The notes: generated by a model not told the origin, from the letters alone. DNA of 64,000 bases from JACKJK01 sp046159835 (GCF_046159835.1 NZ_JBJXCY010000001.1:1054001-1118000), one strand, 5' to 3'; shown: positions 8,616 through 17,469, counted from the stretch's first letter. Translations and numbers: made by a program.

Positions 8616-9569
8616 ATGATTTCGGATACCAGACTCTCGCAATTGAAGGCGATCCTTGCCGAAGAAGGTTGCGGCCTGTTCTTTCTTGCCGGACTCGATA
8701 TGGGCAAGACCCCTCCGATTGTAACGGTTCATGCTGCCAACGGCACGATCGGTACTGAGCAGATCGACTATATCCAGCGGCGAATTCACGAGTTCGATAC
8801 GGCGCTTGAACTGGAGATCCGTACTCACTCTCCAAGCGACCTCTACGCTCCCGATAGCCTTGAGGGGTTTGCAAGTCTTTTCACCCACGAACACGTGGTC
8901 GCTGATCCAACTGGCGCATTTACCCGGGCGCCCCGCCTCCTCGAAATGGCCGCGAAGTTGCGTAGTGCGTTCGGTGAGCAGATCGACCGCATCCTATGGC
9001 GCACCGGCGACGCTGCACTGGTAGTCGTCGCAGCTGCGCAGGCAACGTGCATTTCTATCTCTGGCAAACAGATCGCGACGGATCGCTTTGAGGCCGAATT
9101 GAAGGCTTTTGTTGGCCAGACGGCGATCGGTGATCTGGCCAAAGTCGTTCGGTCGGTTCGCGTGGTGGCGGGAGTTGTTCCAGGTAGCTACGTGCCGGTC
9201 GATGCCAGCTCTGTTGTACGACTTAGTTCAACGCCCGCGAAGACCAAGGCAGCCGGTGCTTTGACGCGCGCAGCTGGCGCTGCGGCAATCATCGGCCTCG
9301 GAACGGTTGCAGCTGCAGCCACCGACGGGTCGGTCAATGCAGCGCCGGACGCGCACTACCAGTCGCCCGGGATCACCGCCCTGTCAGATCTTACGACTCT
9401 GGGTGAGAACTCGCTGGGTGTTCGCAACCATTTCCGGGCAGTTGGCGGATTGCGCCTCTATCTCGGTGAGAGTGGCGTCATTCTCGCTTCGGCGGCCAGC
9501 ACGCTCGGCGCAGGATTTGAATCCGGAGTCGGTCGCCGCCCGCCGCAGCGACTTCTCGACGTATCGTGA
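8616..9569 (+). CDS. Unrecognised protein with central hydrophobic segment
   Basis: 317 residues from the ATG at 8616, which has AAGGAG 8 bases upstream. I do not recognise the family. Residues 1-200 look like a soluble alpha/beta domain; residues about 212-235 are Ala/Gly-rich and hydrophobic and could be a membrane segment; the C-terminal ~80 residues include SLGVRNHFRAVGGLRLYLG. The Arg-rich last residues (VGRRPPQRLL) look unlike the rest and could reflect a frameshift near the 3' end. It lies between the glycosyltransferase and the BcsS-like gene, so involvement in the same surface-glycan function is an inference from position only. Confidence 0.6.
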   Translation: MISDTRLSQLKAILAEEGCGLFFLAGLDMGKTPPIVTVHAANGTIGTEQIDYIQRRIHEFDTALELEIRTHSPSDLYAPDSLEGFASLFTHEHVVADPTGAFTRAPRLLEMAAKLRSAFGEQIDRILWRTGDAALVVVAAAQATCISISGKQIATDRFEAELKAFVGQTAIGDLAKVVRSVRVVAGVVPGSYVPVDASSVVRLSSTPAKTKAAGALTRAAGAAAIIGLGTVAAAATDGSVNAAPDAHYQSPGITALSDLTTLGENSLGVRNHFRAVGGLRLYLGESGVILASAASTLGAGFESGVGRRPPQRLLDVS

Positions 9570-9796
9570 GATGTCGATACAGCCTGTTTGTGTCGTTAGG
9601 GCAACGCCCGGAAGAATTGTAAGCGGGTTGCGCGGATAACGTGTGAATAATGGCCGCCGGCGCTTGAGAATCGCCGGGCTAGCCTTGAAACATCTAGGTC
9701 AACGCCAGCCACCGGTTGCAAAAGTGGCAGCGAACAGGGGCATTTCGTGGGTGAAAGCGGGGGCTTTCTTCGCGAGCGACAAATGGGGTGGCGAAG

Positions 9797-10552
9797 ATGG
9801 TGAAGCCGTTTTACGGGGCGGTGCCCGTTGTCGGAAGCGCAGTGGTGCTGGCCGCACTCCTTGCGAGTGCACCGGTTTCTGCGGCTGACAAGCTGACCGC
9901 TTACGCCGACAGCACCTATGACACAGTTGTCTATGGCGGTGTCGACTTCAGCCGAGCGAACTCTCAGCAAAACGGGTTCGGAGCCGATGCTGGTTTCGTC
10001 ACCGCGGTCCACGGCGACATTTCGGTTTCCGGTTGGACAGTCTCCGCCAATATCGGCGCCTCGCAGTCGAATGATGTCGGAACGGACACGGACAGCGTTT
10101 ATGGCTCAGCGCTCGTCGGCTACCAGTGGCATTCGCCGCAATATTACTTCGCGCTGAACGCCGGTGTGCACGCAGTCGACAATGACGAGAGCCCGTCGGG
10201 TGGCTCTACGGACGGCAGCGAAGTCGGGGCGGTATTTCAATATGGCTTCGAGACCAAGGGCGGCATGTACTTCGTGCAGTCCTACGGTTCGTTCTCGACC
10301 GCATACGATCAGGTCTACGCCCACGCCAAGGTTGGCGTTCGCGGATCGCACTTCACCTATGGCGCGGAGCTAACGGTATTCGACGAACAGGATAGCGATT
10401 CTACCATCCGCTACGGTGCGTTCATCGGTGAAATCCCGCTGGGGAACTTCAGAGTGGGCGTTGCGGCCGGGTACCAGCAGGAACAGGATCCAGCCAGCGA
10501 CGATGGCTTCTATGCCACCGTTCAGTTCTCGGTTCCGCTATCCCTCCGGTAA
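9797..10552 (+). CDS. BcsS-like cellulose biosynthesis protein
   Basis: 251 residues from the ATG at 9797 (a GTG at 9788 would add three). Residues 1 to about 31 form a Sec signal peptide ending in PVSAA. The mature part is Gly/Tyr/Ser-rich with alternating beta-strand patterns (DTVVYGGVDFSR, YGSALVGYQW, FRVGVAAGYQQEQ) and ends in a strand, consistent with an outer-membrane barrel and with the CBP_BcsS family, which accompanies cellulose synthesis in alphaproteobacteria. No bcsA/bcsB is present here. It ends the cargo block before the recombinase remnant. Confidence 0.75.
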   Translation: MVKPFYGAVPVVGSAVVLAALLASAPVSAADKLTAYADSTYDTVVYGGVDFSRANSQQNGFGADAGFVTAVHGDISVSGWTVSANIGASQSNDVGTDTDSVYGSALVGYQWHSPQYYFALNAGVHAVDNDESPSGGSTDGSEVGAVFQYGFETKGGMYFVQSYGSFSTAYDQVYAHAKVGVRGSHFTYGAELTVFDEQDSDSTIRYGAFIGEIPLGNFRVGVAAGYQQEQDPASDDGFYATVQFSVPLSLR

Positions 10553-10614
10553 ATTGATCAAACCTCATCAAGCAGTCTAAGGCGCGTTCGTCGCATCTGA
10601 TCCGGTCGTAGATA

Positions 10615-10722
10615 ATGCCAGAAATACAGCCAAGCGGCCTGACCCTGGCGAAGCTCATGGACAGCCCGATTCCGGCGTCCTGGGATGAGCAGATGGCGCT
10701 GTTCACAGGAACCTCGATCTAA
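10615..10722 (+). pseudogene. Remnant of a serine recombinase 3' end
   Basis: This 108-base frame ends GLTLAKLMDSPIPASWDEQM then ALFTGTSI-stop. It matches the last ~29 codons of the recombinase ending at 5290, with roughly ten base differences over the final 90 bases by eye. The homology starts abruptly near 10632 and runs slightly past the stop. No recombinase catalytic part precedes it. It is the end of a second, diverged recombinase gene whose body was lost or displaced, and it marks the right border of the glycan cargo. Confidence 0.8.
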
Positions 10723-10786
10723 GCCAGGAACCGGCTTCGTCGACGCCGGCGAAACGATCATTTGGCAAAGAACCATGGAACCAGCC

Positions 10787-11123
10787 TTCCCCTGCTATCG
10801 CGACTGAATTGCCCTGATATCGCCATTGAGTTCCCCTGTTATGGCGAAACGGACTCCCTGTTATCGACAATAACAGGAAAGTGGACCGACAAGCGCCTAA
10901 CCCACTGAAAATCTGATGTTTCTCGGAGCGTCTCTCCTGGTCACTGTGCCGGATTGCCCTGTTTTGGCGCGAACTTGCAGAAAATTCCCTGTTATCAGCG
11001 AAAGTCATCCAACCATCAGCCAGCCTGAGACCGGCGGGAATGACCGCCCGCATTCGGCCCGAAGAGATCGCGGAAGACGGATGCCGGAATAGGGAATGAA
11101 CGCAAAAACCCGCCCTGTTACCG
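10787..11123. repeat. Degenerate CCCTGTTATCG repeat array next to the tRNA gene
   Basis: About seven copies of a motif close to TTCCCTGTTATCGCGAAA, near 10787, 10812, 10831, 10854, 10954, 10983 and 11112, with a possible inverted copy near 11085-11095. The copy at 10857-10877 is a perfect 8-bp inverted repeat, CCTGTTAT-CGACA-ATAACAGG. No gene is present from 10723 to 11171. Similar repeats occur beside recombinase genes and tRNA genes in alphaproteobacteria, to my recollection. Recombination or attachment site, regulator binding or relict sequence are all possible. Confidence 0.7.
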
Positions 11124-11171
11124 GCAGTTGGCGCAGGGGTCGGCAAGCTGAGACTGTTCGGGAGGGGTGGC

Positions 11172-11245
11172 TGGCTGGGGAACCTGGATTCGAACCAGGA
11201 CCGACGGAGTCAGAGTCCGCTGTTCTACCGTTAAACTATTCCCCA
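11172..11245 (-). tRNA. tRNA-Gln (anticodon CUG)
   Basis: The minus strand folds into a full cloverleaf: a 7-bp acceptor stem (TGGGGAA / TTCCCCA), a D arm, an anticodon arm with CUG at 11213-11211, and a T arm containing GGTTCGAATCC. Discriminator G and an encoded CCA follow the acceptor stem. The island lies on its 3' side, the usual place for integrated elements. Confidence 0.95.
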
Positions 11246-11264
11246 ATCGGCAGCGCGAAACGGG

Positions 11265-11293
11265 CTTATATAGCCGTCGTTTCGCCCGTGCAA
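11265..11293 (-). promoter_or_regulatory. Promoter of the tRNA-Gln gene
   Basis: On the minus strand TTGCAC (11293-11288) and TATAAG (11270-11265) are 17 bases apart, placing transcription start about a dozen bases before the tRNA 5' end. The rest of 11246-11422 holds nothing else obvious. Confidence 0.55.
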
Positions 11294-11422
11294 CCCGTTG
11301 CCCCGGTTTTGATTGCCTGTTCGGCGGATGCCTTGCGAGACGGCTTCCGTTTCCCGGCAATCGGGCCCCGGGCAGGTCGACTTACACGATTGCCGAAGTG
11401 GGAAGCAGGCGGGGATTTTCGC

Positions 11423-12115
11423 TCAGGCGTCCTGCATTTCGCTTTCCTGCGCAACGAGCCACTTGCGCACGCTGTTGAACTTGTTCTGGAGGTGATCCTT
11501 CAGGATCTGCGCCAGCGCCTCGCCGTTGCGGCTCTGGAGCGCCGACATGATCTCCTCGTGCTCGATCACCGCCTGCTTCCAGCGTGCGTCCGACATGTTG
11601 GCCATGAAGCGCGCACGGCGCATGCGCTGCGCCAGCGAGGAATACTGCGTGCTGAGCGTGCGGTTGCCGGCGGCATCGAGGATCAGTTCGTGGATGCGCT
11701 GGTTCAGCTCGAAATATTCCGGCAGCTTGCGCGCCTCGTAGTTGGCGACCATCTGGCGGTGCACGTCCTGGATATGCGCGATCTGTGCGTCGGTGATGTT
11801 CTGGCAGGCGAGTTCGCCGGCCAGCGCCTCAAGCGCGCCCATGACCGGGAACACGTCTTCAAGGTCGGCGACCGTGAGGCGGGCAACCGTTGCGCCGCGG
11901 TTCGGCGTCAGCTGCACCAGGCCATCGGAGGCCAGCACCTTGAGCGCCTCGCGCAGCGGCGTGCGCGACACGCCGAAGCGTTCGCACAGTTCGCGCTCTG
12001 GGATTTTCTCGCCGGGCGCCAGCACGCCTTCCACAACGAGGGCGCGCACACGCTCCACCAGTTCGTCGTGCAGCGTGCGCCGCTCGATGGGCCGGGCCTG
12101 ATCGACGAGGCTCAT
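11423..12115 (-). CDS. GntR-family regulator, FCD (FadR-type) domain
   Basis: 230 residues. A winged helix-turn-helix occupies about residues 12-80 (PGEKIPERELCERFGVSRTP and LREALKVLASDGLV). A helical FCD ligand domain fills the rest, with metal or ligand-binding residues in the family pattern (NQRIHELIL, EHEEIMSAL). I prefer the ATG at 12115, because GGGAGA lies 9 bases upstream; a GTG at 12124 overlaps the dehydrogenase stop but has no spacer to that site. It is the last gene of an operon with the FAD dehydrogenase and probably represses the divergent hydroxy-acid/TRAP genes until a small organic acid binds. Confidence 0.9.
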   Translation of the reverse strand: MSLVDQARPIERRTLHDELVERVRALVVEGVLAPGEKIPERELCERFGVSRTPLREALKVLASDGLVQLTPNRGATVARLTVADLEDVFPVMGALEALAGELACQNITDAQIAHIQDVHRQMVANYEARKLPEYFELNQRIHELILDAAGNRTLSTQYSSLAQRMRRARFMANMSDARWKQAVIEHEEIMSALQSRNGEALAQILKDHLQNKFNSVRKWLVAQESEMQDA

Positions 12116-12120
12116 GGGCT

Positions 12121-15057
12121 TCACTCTCCCTCAAGTGCGCGCGCCAGCACGCAGGCCACGTGTTCCGCCTGACGATTGGCACCGTCGGCGATCTGGTGGC
12201 GGCAGGACGTGCCGTCGGCGACGATCAGCGTATCGCCATCGGCTTCGCGGATTTTCGGCAGCAGCGACAATTCCCCCATCGCGCGCGAGACGTCGGCGGT
12301 TTCGGACTGGTAGCCGAACGCGCCTGCCATACCACAGCATGACGTGGCGATCATTTCCACTTTCAGACCGGGAATGCGCCCCAGCAGCCTCTGCACCGGG
12401 CCAACGGCGTTGAACGCTTTCTGGTGGCAATGACCGTGCAGCAGGGCATGCGCCTGCGGTAGCGCCTTGAGCGGCAGCTTGATCGAGTTGTCGCGAAGCT
12501 TGGCGTCGAGATATTCCTCGATCATCACGAACTGGTCCGACCAGGCAGCGTCCCATTTGTCCCGAAGAAGGGCGGGGGCCTCGTCTCGGAAGGTCATGAT
12601 GCAGGACGGCTCCAGTCCGACGATGGGCGTGCCGCGCTCCAGCGCCGGACGCAGGGCCTCTACGGTGCGCTCCATCTCCGCGCGGGCCTGGTCCGCGAAG
12701 CCTGCCGACAGGAACGTGCGCCCGCAGCAGACCGGGCGACCGCCCGGTGCCGGGGCGTGGGCGATCTTCAATCCCGCGGCGTCCAGAACCTTCAGCGCGG
12801 CGCGCAGGTTGTCCGGCTCGAAATAGCGATTGAACGTGTCGGCGAACAGCACGACGTCGGCGCTCGCGAGATCGCTGGCGGAAGAGGGCGTCTCAAACAC
12901 GTCCGAGCGCCACTGCGGCAGCGTGCGGGATTCAGCCAGTCCGATGGTCTTGTCGGACAGCTTGCGCAACGCCGGCACCTTGTCGCGCAGGTTCGCGAGC
13001 CACGGCATCTTGCTGGCGAGGCGCGCATAGCGCGGCAGGTAGCCGACGAGCGTGTCGCGCGGGCCGGGGCGCTTGAGGGCTGCGCGTGCTGCCTGCACCT
13101 CGATCTTCATCTTCGCCATGTCGACGCCTGTCGGGCATTCGCGGCGGCAGGCCTTGCACGAGACGCAGAGTTTCATGGTCTCGGCCATCTCGTCACTGGC
13201 GAACGCGCCGTCCCCAAGCTGGCCGGAAAGCGCCAGCCGCAGCGTGTTGGCGCGGCCGCGCGTGAGGTGTTTCTCGTCGCGCGTCACCCGGTAGGAGGGG
13301 CACATGACGCCGTCCGCGATCTTCCGGCAGGCGCCGTTGTTGTTGCACATCTCCACCGCGCCCTGGAAACCGCCGGACGCGCCGTTCCACGCAGACCAGT
13401 CGAACACGGTCTCACGGTCCTTCGGATCGTAGTCCTCGTGGTAGCGGAAGTAGCTGCGGTCATCCATTTTCGGCGGGCGTACGACACGGCCGGGATTGAG
13501 CGTCCCGGCGGGGTCCATGCGGTCCTTCACCCACTCGAAGTTCTCCACCATCCGGTCGCCGAACATGGTGCGGTGGAATTCCGAGCGCACGATGCCGTCG
13601 CCGTGCTCGCCCGAATGCGAGCCCTTGTAGGCGCGCACCAGTTCGAACGCTTCCTCGGCGATGGCGCGCATCGCCTTCACGTCGGTGTCGAGCTTGAGGT
13701 TGAGGACCGGGCGCACGTGCAGCGTGCCGACGGAGGCGTGCGCGTACCACGTGCCGGTGGTGTCGTACTTGCGGAAGATGGCCGTCAGCTTGTCGGTGTA
13801 CTCGGCGAGGTCCGGCAGGCGCACCGCGCAATCTTCCACGAAGGAGATCGGCTTTCGCGCCTCCTTCATCGACATCATGATGTTGAGGCCCTGCTTGCGC
13901 ACGTCGATGATCTGCGCCTGCAGCGTCGGGTCTGTCGCCTCCACGACGCCGCCTTCCTTCTTGCCCGGATCGCCCCAGCGAAAACCGAGATCGGCCATCA
14001 GGTCACCAAGCGCCTTCAAGCGGCGCAGGTTCTCGTCCATGTCCGGTTCGGCGAATTCCACGATCAGCAGAGCGGCCGGTTCGCCGCGCACGAACTGTTC
14101 GAGAACGGGCTGGAACATCGGGATGTCTCGGGCGAGCGCGATCATGGTGGAATCGACCAGTTCGACCTGCGTCGGGTCGAGCGCGACCAGGTGCTGCGCG
14201 CTGTCCATCGCCTCGTAGAAGGTCGGGAAATGGCAGATGCCTAGCACCTTCGGCCCAAGCGTCGGCGACAGACGCACCGTGATGCGCTCGCTTAAGCCCA
14301 GCGTGCCTTCCGAGCCGACGAGCAGGTGGGCGAGGTTGTTGGTTGCGCCGTTCGGCGTCAGCGCGTCGATGTTGTAGCCGCCAACGCGGCGGATGATGTC
14401 GGGAAACTTGTCGCGGATCTCGTCGGCCTCGCGCGCGCCCATGCCGAGCAGGTCGGCAAACAGCTTGGCGCGCGGATCATTCACCCCGGCAAGGTCGTGC
14501 GGCACCGGGCCGAAGCGCATCTTCTCGCCGCTGGCGAGCATGGCCTCCACGGCTTCCACGTTGTCGCGCATGGTGCCGTAGCGGATCGAGCGCGAGCCGC
14601 AGGAATTGTTCGCCGTCATGCCGCCGATGGTCGCGCGCGATGCCGTGGACACGTCGACCGGGAACCAGACGTTCTCGCCCTTCAGCTTCGCATTCAGATG
14701 GTCGAGCACCAGCCCCGGCTCGACCGTCGCGGTCATTGCGTCGAGGTCCACGTCGACCAAGTTGTTCAGGTGCTTGGAGAAGTCGACGACGATGGAGGAG
14801 TTCACCGTCTGCCCGCACTGGGAGGTGCCGCCCCCGCGCGCCGTGACGCTGACACCCTGTTCGGCGGCGAGGGAAAGCGTGGCCTCCACGTCCGCGAAGG
14901 TCTTGGGGATCACGACCCCCAGCGGCATGACCTGGTAGACCGAGGCATCGGTCGCATAGCGCCCGCGATCAAAGGAACCGGTGAGGACATCGCCCTCCAC
15001 GGCACGTTCCAGACGGCGCTTCGTGGCCGCGTCGAGCTGCGCGTTCGCTCGCCCCAT
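12121..15057 (-). CDS. FAD-linked 2-hydroxyacid dehydrogenase with Fe-S and CCG domains (YdiJ-like)
   Basis: 978 residues. A FAD-binding PCMH domain (about 35-260, RGGGTSQCGQTV near 72) is followed by a FAD-oxidase C domain, two ferredoxin-like cysteine clusters (near 569, CNNNGACRK, and near 630, CVSCKACRREC) and C-terminal cysteine-rich domains (HGHCHQK near 875, TSCCGMAGAFG near 905). This architecture is that of YdiJ/GlcD-type enzymes, which oxidise D-2-hydroxyacids and pass electrons to the quinone pool. The substrate (glycolate, D-lactate, D-2-hydroxyglutarate or another) cannot be told. The ATG at 15057 has GGGAGG at good spacing; one at 15063 is too close. Confidence 0.9.
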   Translation of the reverse strand: MGRANAQLDAATKRRLERAVEGDVLTGSFDRGRYATDASVYQVMPLGVVIPKTFADVEATLSLAAEQGVSVTARGGGTSQCGQTVNSSIVVDFSKHLNNLVDVDLDAMTATVEPGLVLDHLNAKLKGENVWFPVDVSTASRATIGGMTANNSCGSRSIRYGTMRDNVEAVEAMLASGEKMRFGPVPHDLAGVNDPRAKLFADLLGMGAREADEIRDKFPDIIRRVGGYNIDALTPNGATNNLAHLLVGSEGTLGLSERITVRLSPTLGPKVLGICHFPTFYEAMDSAQHLVALDPTQVELVDSTMIALARDIPMFQPVLEQFVRGEPAALLIVEFAEPDMDENLRRLKALGDLMADLGFRWGDPGKKEGGVVEATDPTLQAQIIDVRKQGLNIMMSMKEARKPISFVEDCAVRLPDLAEYTDKLTAIFRKYDTTGTWYAHASVGTLHVRPVLNLKLDTDVKAMRAIAEEAFELVRAYKGSHSGEHGDGIVRSEFHRTMFGDRMVENFEWVKDRMDPAGTLNPGRVVRPPKMDDRSYFRYHEDYDPKDRETVFDWSAWNGASGGFQGAVEMCNNNGACRKIADGVMCPSYRVTRDEKHLTRGRANTLRLALSGQLGDGAFASDEMAETMKLCVSCKACRRECPTGVDMAKMKIEVQAARAALKRPGPRDTLVGYLPRYARLASKMPWLANLRDKVPALRKLSDKTIGLAESRTLPQWRSDVFETPSSASDLASADVVLFADTFNRYFEPDNLRAALKVLDAAGLKIAHAPAPGGRPVCCGRTFLSAGFADQARAEMERTVEALRPALERGTPIVGLEPSCIMTFRDEAPALLRDKWDAAWSDQFVMIEEYLDAKLRDNSIKLPLKALPQAHALLHGHCHQKAFNAVGPVQRLLGRIPGLKVEMIATSCCGMAGAFGYQSETADVSRAMGELSLLPKIREADGDTLIVADGTSCRHQIADGANRQAEHVACVLARALEGE

Positions 15058-15081
15058 TGACATGCCTCCCGATCCATTATT

Positions 15082-15091
15082 TTGTATTCAA
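15082..15091. promoter_or_regulatory. Candidate GntR/FCD operator in the divergent region
   Basis: TTGTATTCAA is one base from the palindrome TTGTATACAA, a form typical of FCD-type GntR operators, and sits in an AT-rich patch with overlapping ATTCAA repeats, midway between the divergent dehydrogenase and aminotransferase genes. The regulator encoded at 11423-12115 is the obvious candidate to bind it. Assignment is by motif resemblance only. Confidence 0.4.
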
Positions 15092-15200
15092 AATTCAATA
15101 TCCACCTTGAGCGGCGGTTTCAAGACCGGCGAAATCGAGGGGACGAGGCGCTCAAGGCAGGCAAAGACCTGATCTCAAGCGCAACAGGGGAGCGAGACGC

Positions 15201-16403
15201 ATGGCACCTCCGACCACGGGCACGGGGCGGCATTTCCTGCAGATTCCTGGACCGACGAATGTCCCTGACCGCGTTTTGCGGGCGATGGACTTTCCGACCA
15301 TGGACCATCGCGGGCCGCAGTTTTCGGAAGTCGGCTCCAAGTCGCTCGAGGGCATGCGCTCGATCTTCAAGACAAAGGGGCAGGTCGTCATCTACCCGGC
15401 ATCGGGAACCGGTGCATGGGAAGCGGCCATGGTCAACACGCTGTCGCCCGGCGACCGCGTCCTGATGTACGAGACCGGCCACTTCGCCACCCTGTGGAAG
15501 AAGCTCGCCGAAAACCTCGGCCTCAAGCCGGAGTTCATCGAGGGCGACTGGCGCCACGGTGCTGACCCGCAGGCCATCGAGGACCATCTTCGCAAGGATA
15601 CCGGCGGCGAGATCAAGGCCGTCTGCGTCGTCCACAACGAGACATCCACCGGCTGCGTCACGCAGATCCCGGAAATCCGCGCGGCTATCGATTCCGCCGG
15701 CCACGGCGCACTGTTGCTGGTCGACACGATTTCATCGCTCGCATCCCTCGACTACCGCCACGACGAGTGGGGTGTCGACGTCACGGTGTCCGGCTCCCAG
15801 AAGGGCCTGATGCTGCCGCCGGGCCTGTCCTTCAATGCCATCTCCGAAAAGGCGGTCAAGGCGTCCAAGAGCGCCGGGCTGACCAAGGCCTACTGGTCGT
15901 GGGAAGAGATGAAGGGGCCGAACGAGACCGGCTATTTCCCCTACACGCCCGCCACCAACCTGCTCTACGGGCTGGTCGAGGCCGTCGAGATGCTCCACGA
16001 GGAGGGGCTCGACAACGTGTTCGCCCGTCACCAGCGCCATGGCGAGGCCGCGCGTGCTGCGGTGAAGGGCTGGGGCCTTGAAGTGCTCTGCGCCGAGCCG
16101 CGTCACTATTCCGGCGTGCTGACGGCCGTGATGATGCCGAGCGGAGTCAGCGCCGACAACTTCCGCAAGGTGGCGCTTGAGAACTTCAACATTTCATTCG
16201 GCAACGGCTTGTCTAAGATCGCTGACAAGGTTTTCAGGATCGGTCACCTGGGTGATTTCAACGACCTGATGCTGATGGGCACGCTTTGTGGCGTCGAGAT
16301 GGGGCTGGAGAAGGCTGGCGTCCCGCACCAGAGTGGCGGTGCGCAGGCAGCCATGGACTATCTTGCGGGGCGGGCCGGGACGGCAGCCACGCGGGCGGCA
16401 TGA
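15201..16403 (+). CDS. Class V aminotransferase (serine/alanine-glyoxylate type)
   Basis: 400 residues, a normal length for serine-glyoxylate or alanine-glyoxylate aminotransferases. It opens with LQIPGPTNVPDRVLRAMDFP, has YPASGTGAWEAAM at the cofactor cradle, the VDTISSLASLD aspartate, and the PLP-binding Lys201 in SGSQKGLMLPPG. Such enzymes interconvert glyoxylate and glycine using serine or alanine. Together with the neighbouring hydroxyacid dehydrogenase this would channel glyoxylate or a similar 2-oxoacid into amino acids. It is first in the plus-strand operon that continues with the TRAP transporter. Confidence 0.88.
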   Translation: MAPPTTGTGRHFLQIPGPTNVPDRVLRAMDFPTMDHRGPQFSEVGSKSLEGMRSIFKTKGQVVIYPASGTGAWEAAMVNTLSPGDRVLMYETGHFATLWKKLAENLGLKPEFIEGDWRHGADPQAIEDHLRKDTGGEIKAVCVVHNETSTGCVTQIPEIRAAIDSAGHGALLLVDTISSLASLDYRHDEWGVDVTVSGSQKGLMLPPGLSFNAISEKAVKASKSAGLTKAYWSWEEMKGPNETGYFPYTPATNLLYGLVEAVEMLHEEGLDNVFARHQRHGEAARAAVKGWGLEVLCAEPRHYSGVLTAVMMPSGVSADNFRKVALENFNISFGNGLSKIADKVFRIGHLGDFNDLMLMGTLCGVEMGLEKAGVPHQSGGAQAAMDYLAGRAGTAATRAA

Positions 16404-16473
16404 CGGCGGCAACAAGCTGTCAGCCAAGACAAGAAGACGACAATCAATTTTCCGATAATCGGGAGGAAACCAG

Positions 16474-17454
16474 ATGAAACTCAAGACACTCTTCGCAGGC
16501 GTTGCGGTCTCCGCACTGCTCGCCACCGGCGCATCCGCCGCCGACATGGTGATGAAGTTCGGCCACGTCGGTGCGCCGGGCTCGCTGTTTGAATCCAGCG
16601 CCAATGCCTTTGCCGCGTGCGTCAACGACAAGCTGTCGGGCAAGGTGGAAGTGCAGACCTTCGGTTCCTCGCAGCTCGGCAAGGACCAGGAACTGCTGCA
16701 GAAGCTGAAGCTCGGCCAGGTCGACTTCTCGCTGCCGTCTTCCGTCATGTCCTCGGTGGGCGATGTCTTCGGCGTCTTCGAGATGCCCTACATCATCCAG
16801 GACCGCGAGCACATGAAGCGCGTCCAGGCGGAGCTTGGCGACAAATTCAACGAAGCCGCGGCCGCCAAGGGCTACAAGATCATCGGCTACTTCGAGAACG
16901 GCTTCCGCCACATCACCAACAACACCCGCGCCATCAACAAGCCCGAGGACCTCGCCGGCATCAAGCTGCGCACCCCGAAGGGCGCATGGCGCGTGAAGAT
17001 GTTCCAGCTCTACGGCGCCAACCCGACGCCGATGGCCTTCTCGGAAGTTTTCACCGCGTTGCAGACGGGCGTCATCGACGGCCAGGAAAACCCCTACGCA
17101 CAGATCGCGTCGGCGAAGTTCCAGGAGGTCCAGAAGTACCTGTCGATCACCGGCCACGTGTACACCCCGGCCTACGTGCTGGTTTCCAAGTCGCACTTCG
17201 AAAAGCTGCCCGAGGACGTACAGGCGGGTCTTGAGGAATGCGGTTCCGAAACACAGGCCAAGGTCTACGAGATGGCGGCACAGCTTGAGACCGACCTGCT
17301 GAAGGTCATCAAGGATGCCGGCGTCGAGGTGAACGAGGCCGACAAGGCAGCCTTCGTGGAAGCTTCCAAGCCGATCTACGACGAGTTCGGCAGCACGGTT
17401 GAAGGCGGCCAGCAGCTCATCGACGACGTGCTGGCGCTCGCCAAGCAGTCCTGA
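16474..17454 (+). CDS. TRAP transporter substrate-binding protein (DctP type)
   Basis: 326 residues with a Sec signal peptide (residues 1 to about 22, ending GASAA). The mature protein follows the DctP fold: FGHVGAPGS at the start, GIKLRTPKG with the arginine that usually grips a carboxylate near residue 168, and FTALQTGVIDGQENP after it. It captures a small organic acid in the periplasm for the DctQM permease encoded next. GAGG precedes the ATG. The ligand is unknown, but the operon suggests a 2-hydroxy or 2-oxo acid. Confidence 0.92.
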   Translation: MKLKTLFAGVAVSALLATGASAADMVMKFGHVGAPGSLFESSANAFAACVNDKLSGKVEVQTFGSSQLGKDQELLQKLKLGQVDFSLPSSVMSSVGDVFGVFEMPYIIQDREHMKRVQAELGDKFNEAAAAKGYKIIGYFENGFRHITNNTRAINKPEDLAGIKLRTPKGAWRVKMFQLYGANPTPMAFSEVFTALQTGVIDGQENPYAQIASAKFQEVQKYLSITGHVYTPAYVLVSKSHFEKLPEDVQAGLEECGSETQAKVYEMAAQLETDLLKVIKDAGVEVNEADKAAFVEASKPIYDEFGSTVEGGQQLIDDVLALAKQS

Positions 17455-17469
17455 CCTCCTGATTGCGAA

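Noticed and set aside
12757..14244. 495-codon open frame on the plus strand
   Set aside because: Lies antisense within the FAD/Fe-S dehydrogenase, whose motifs are unmistakable; a product of high third-position GC.
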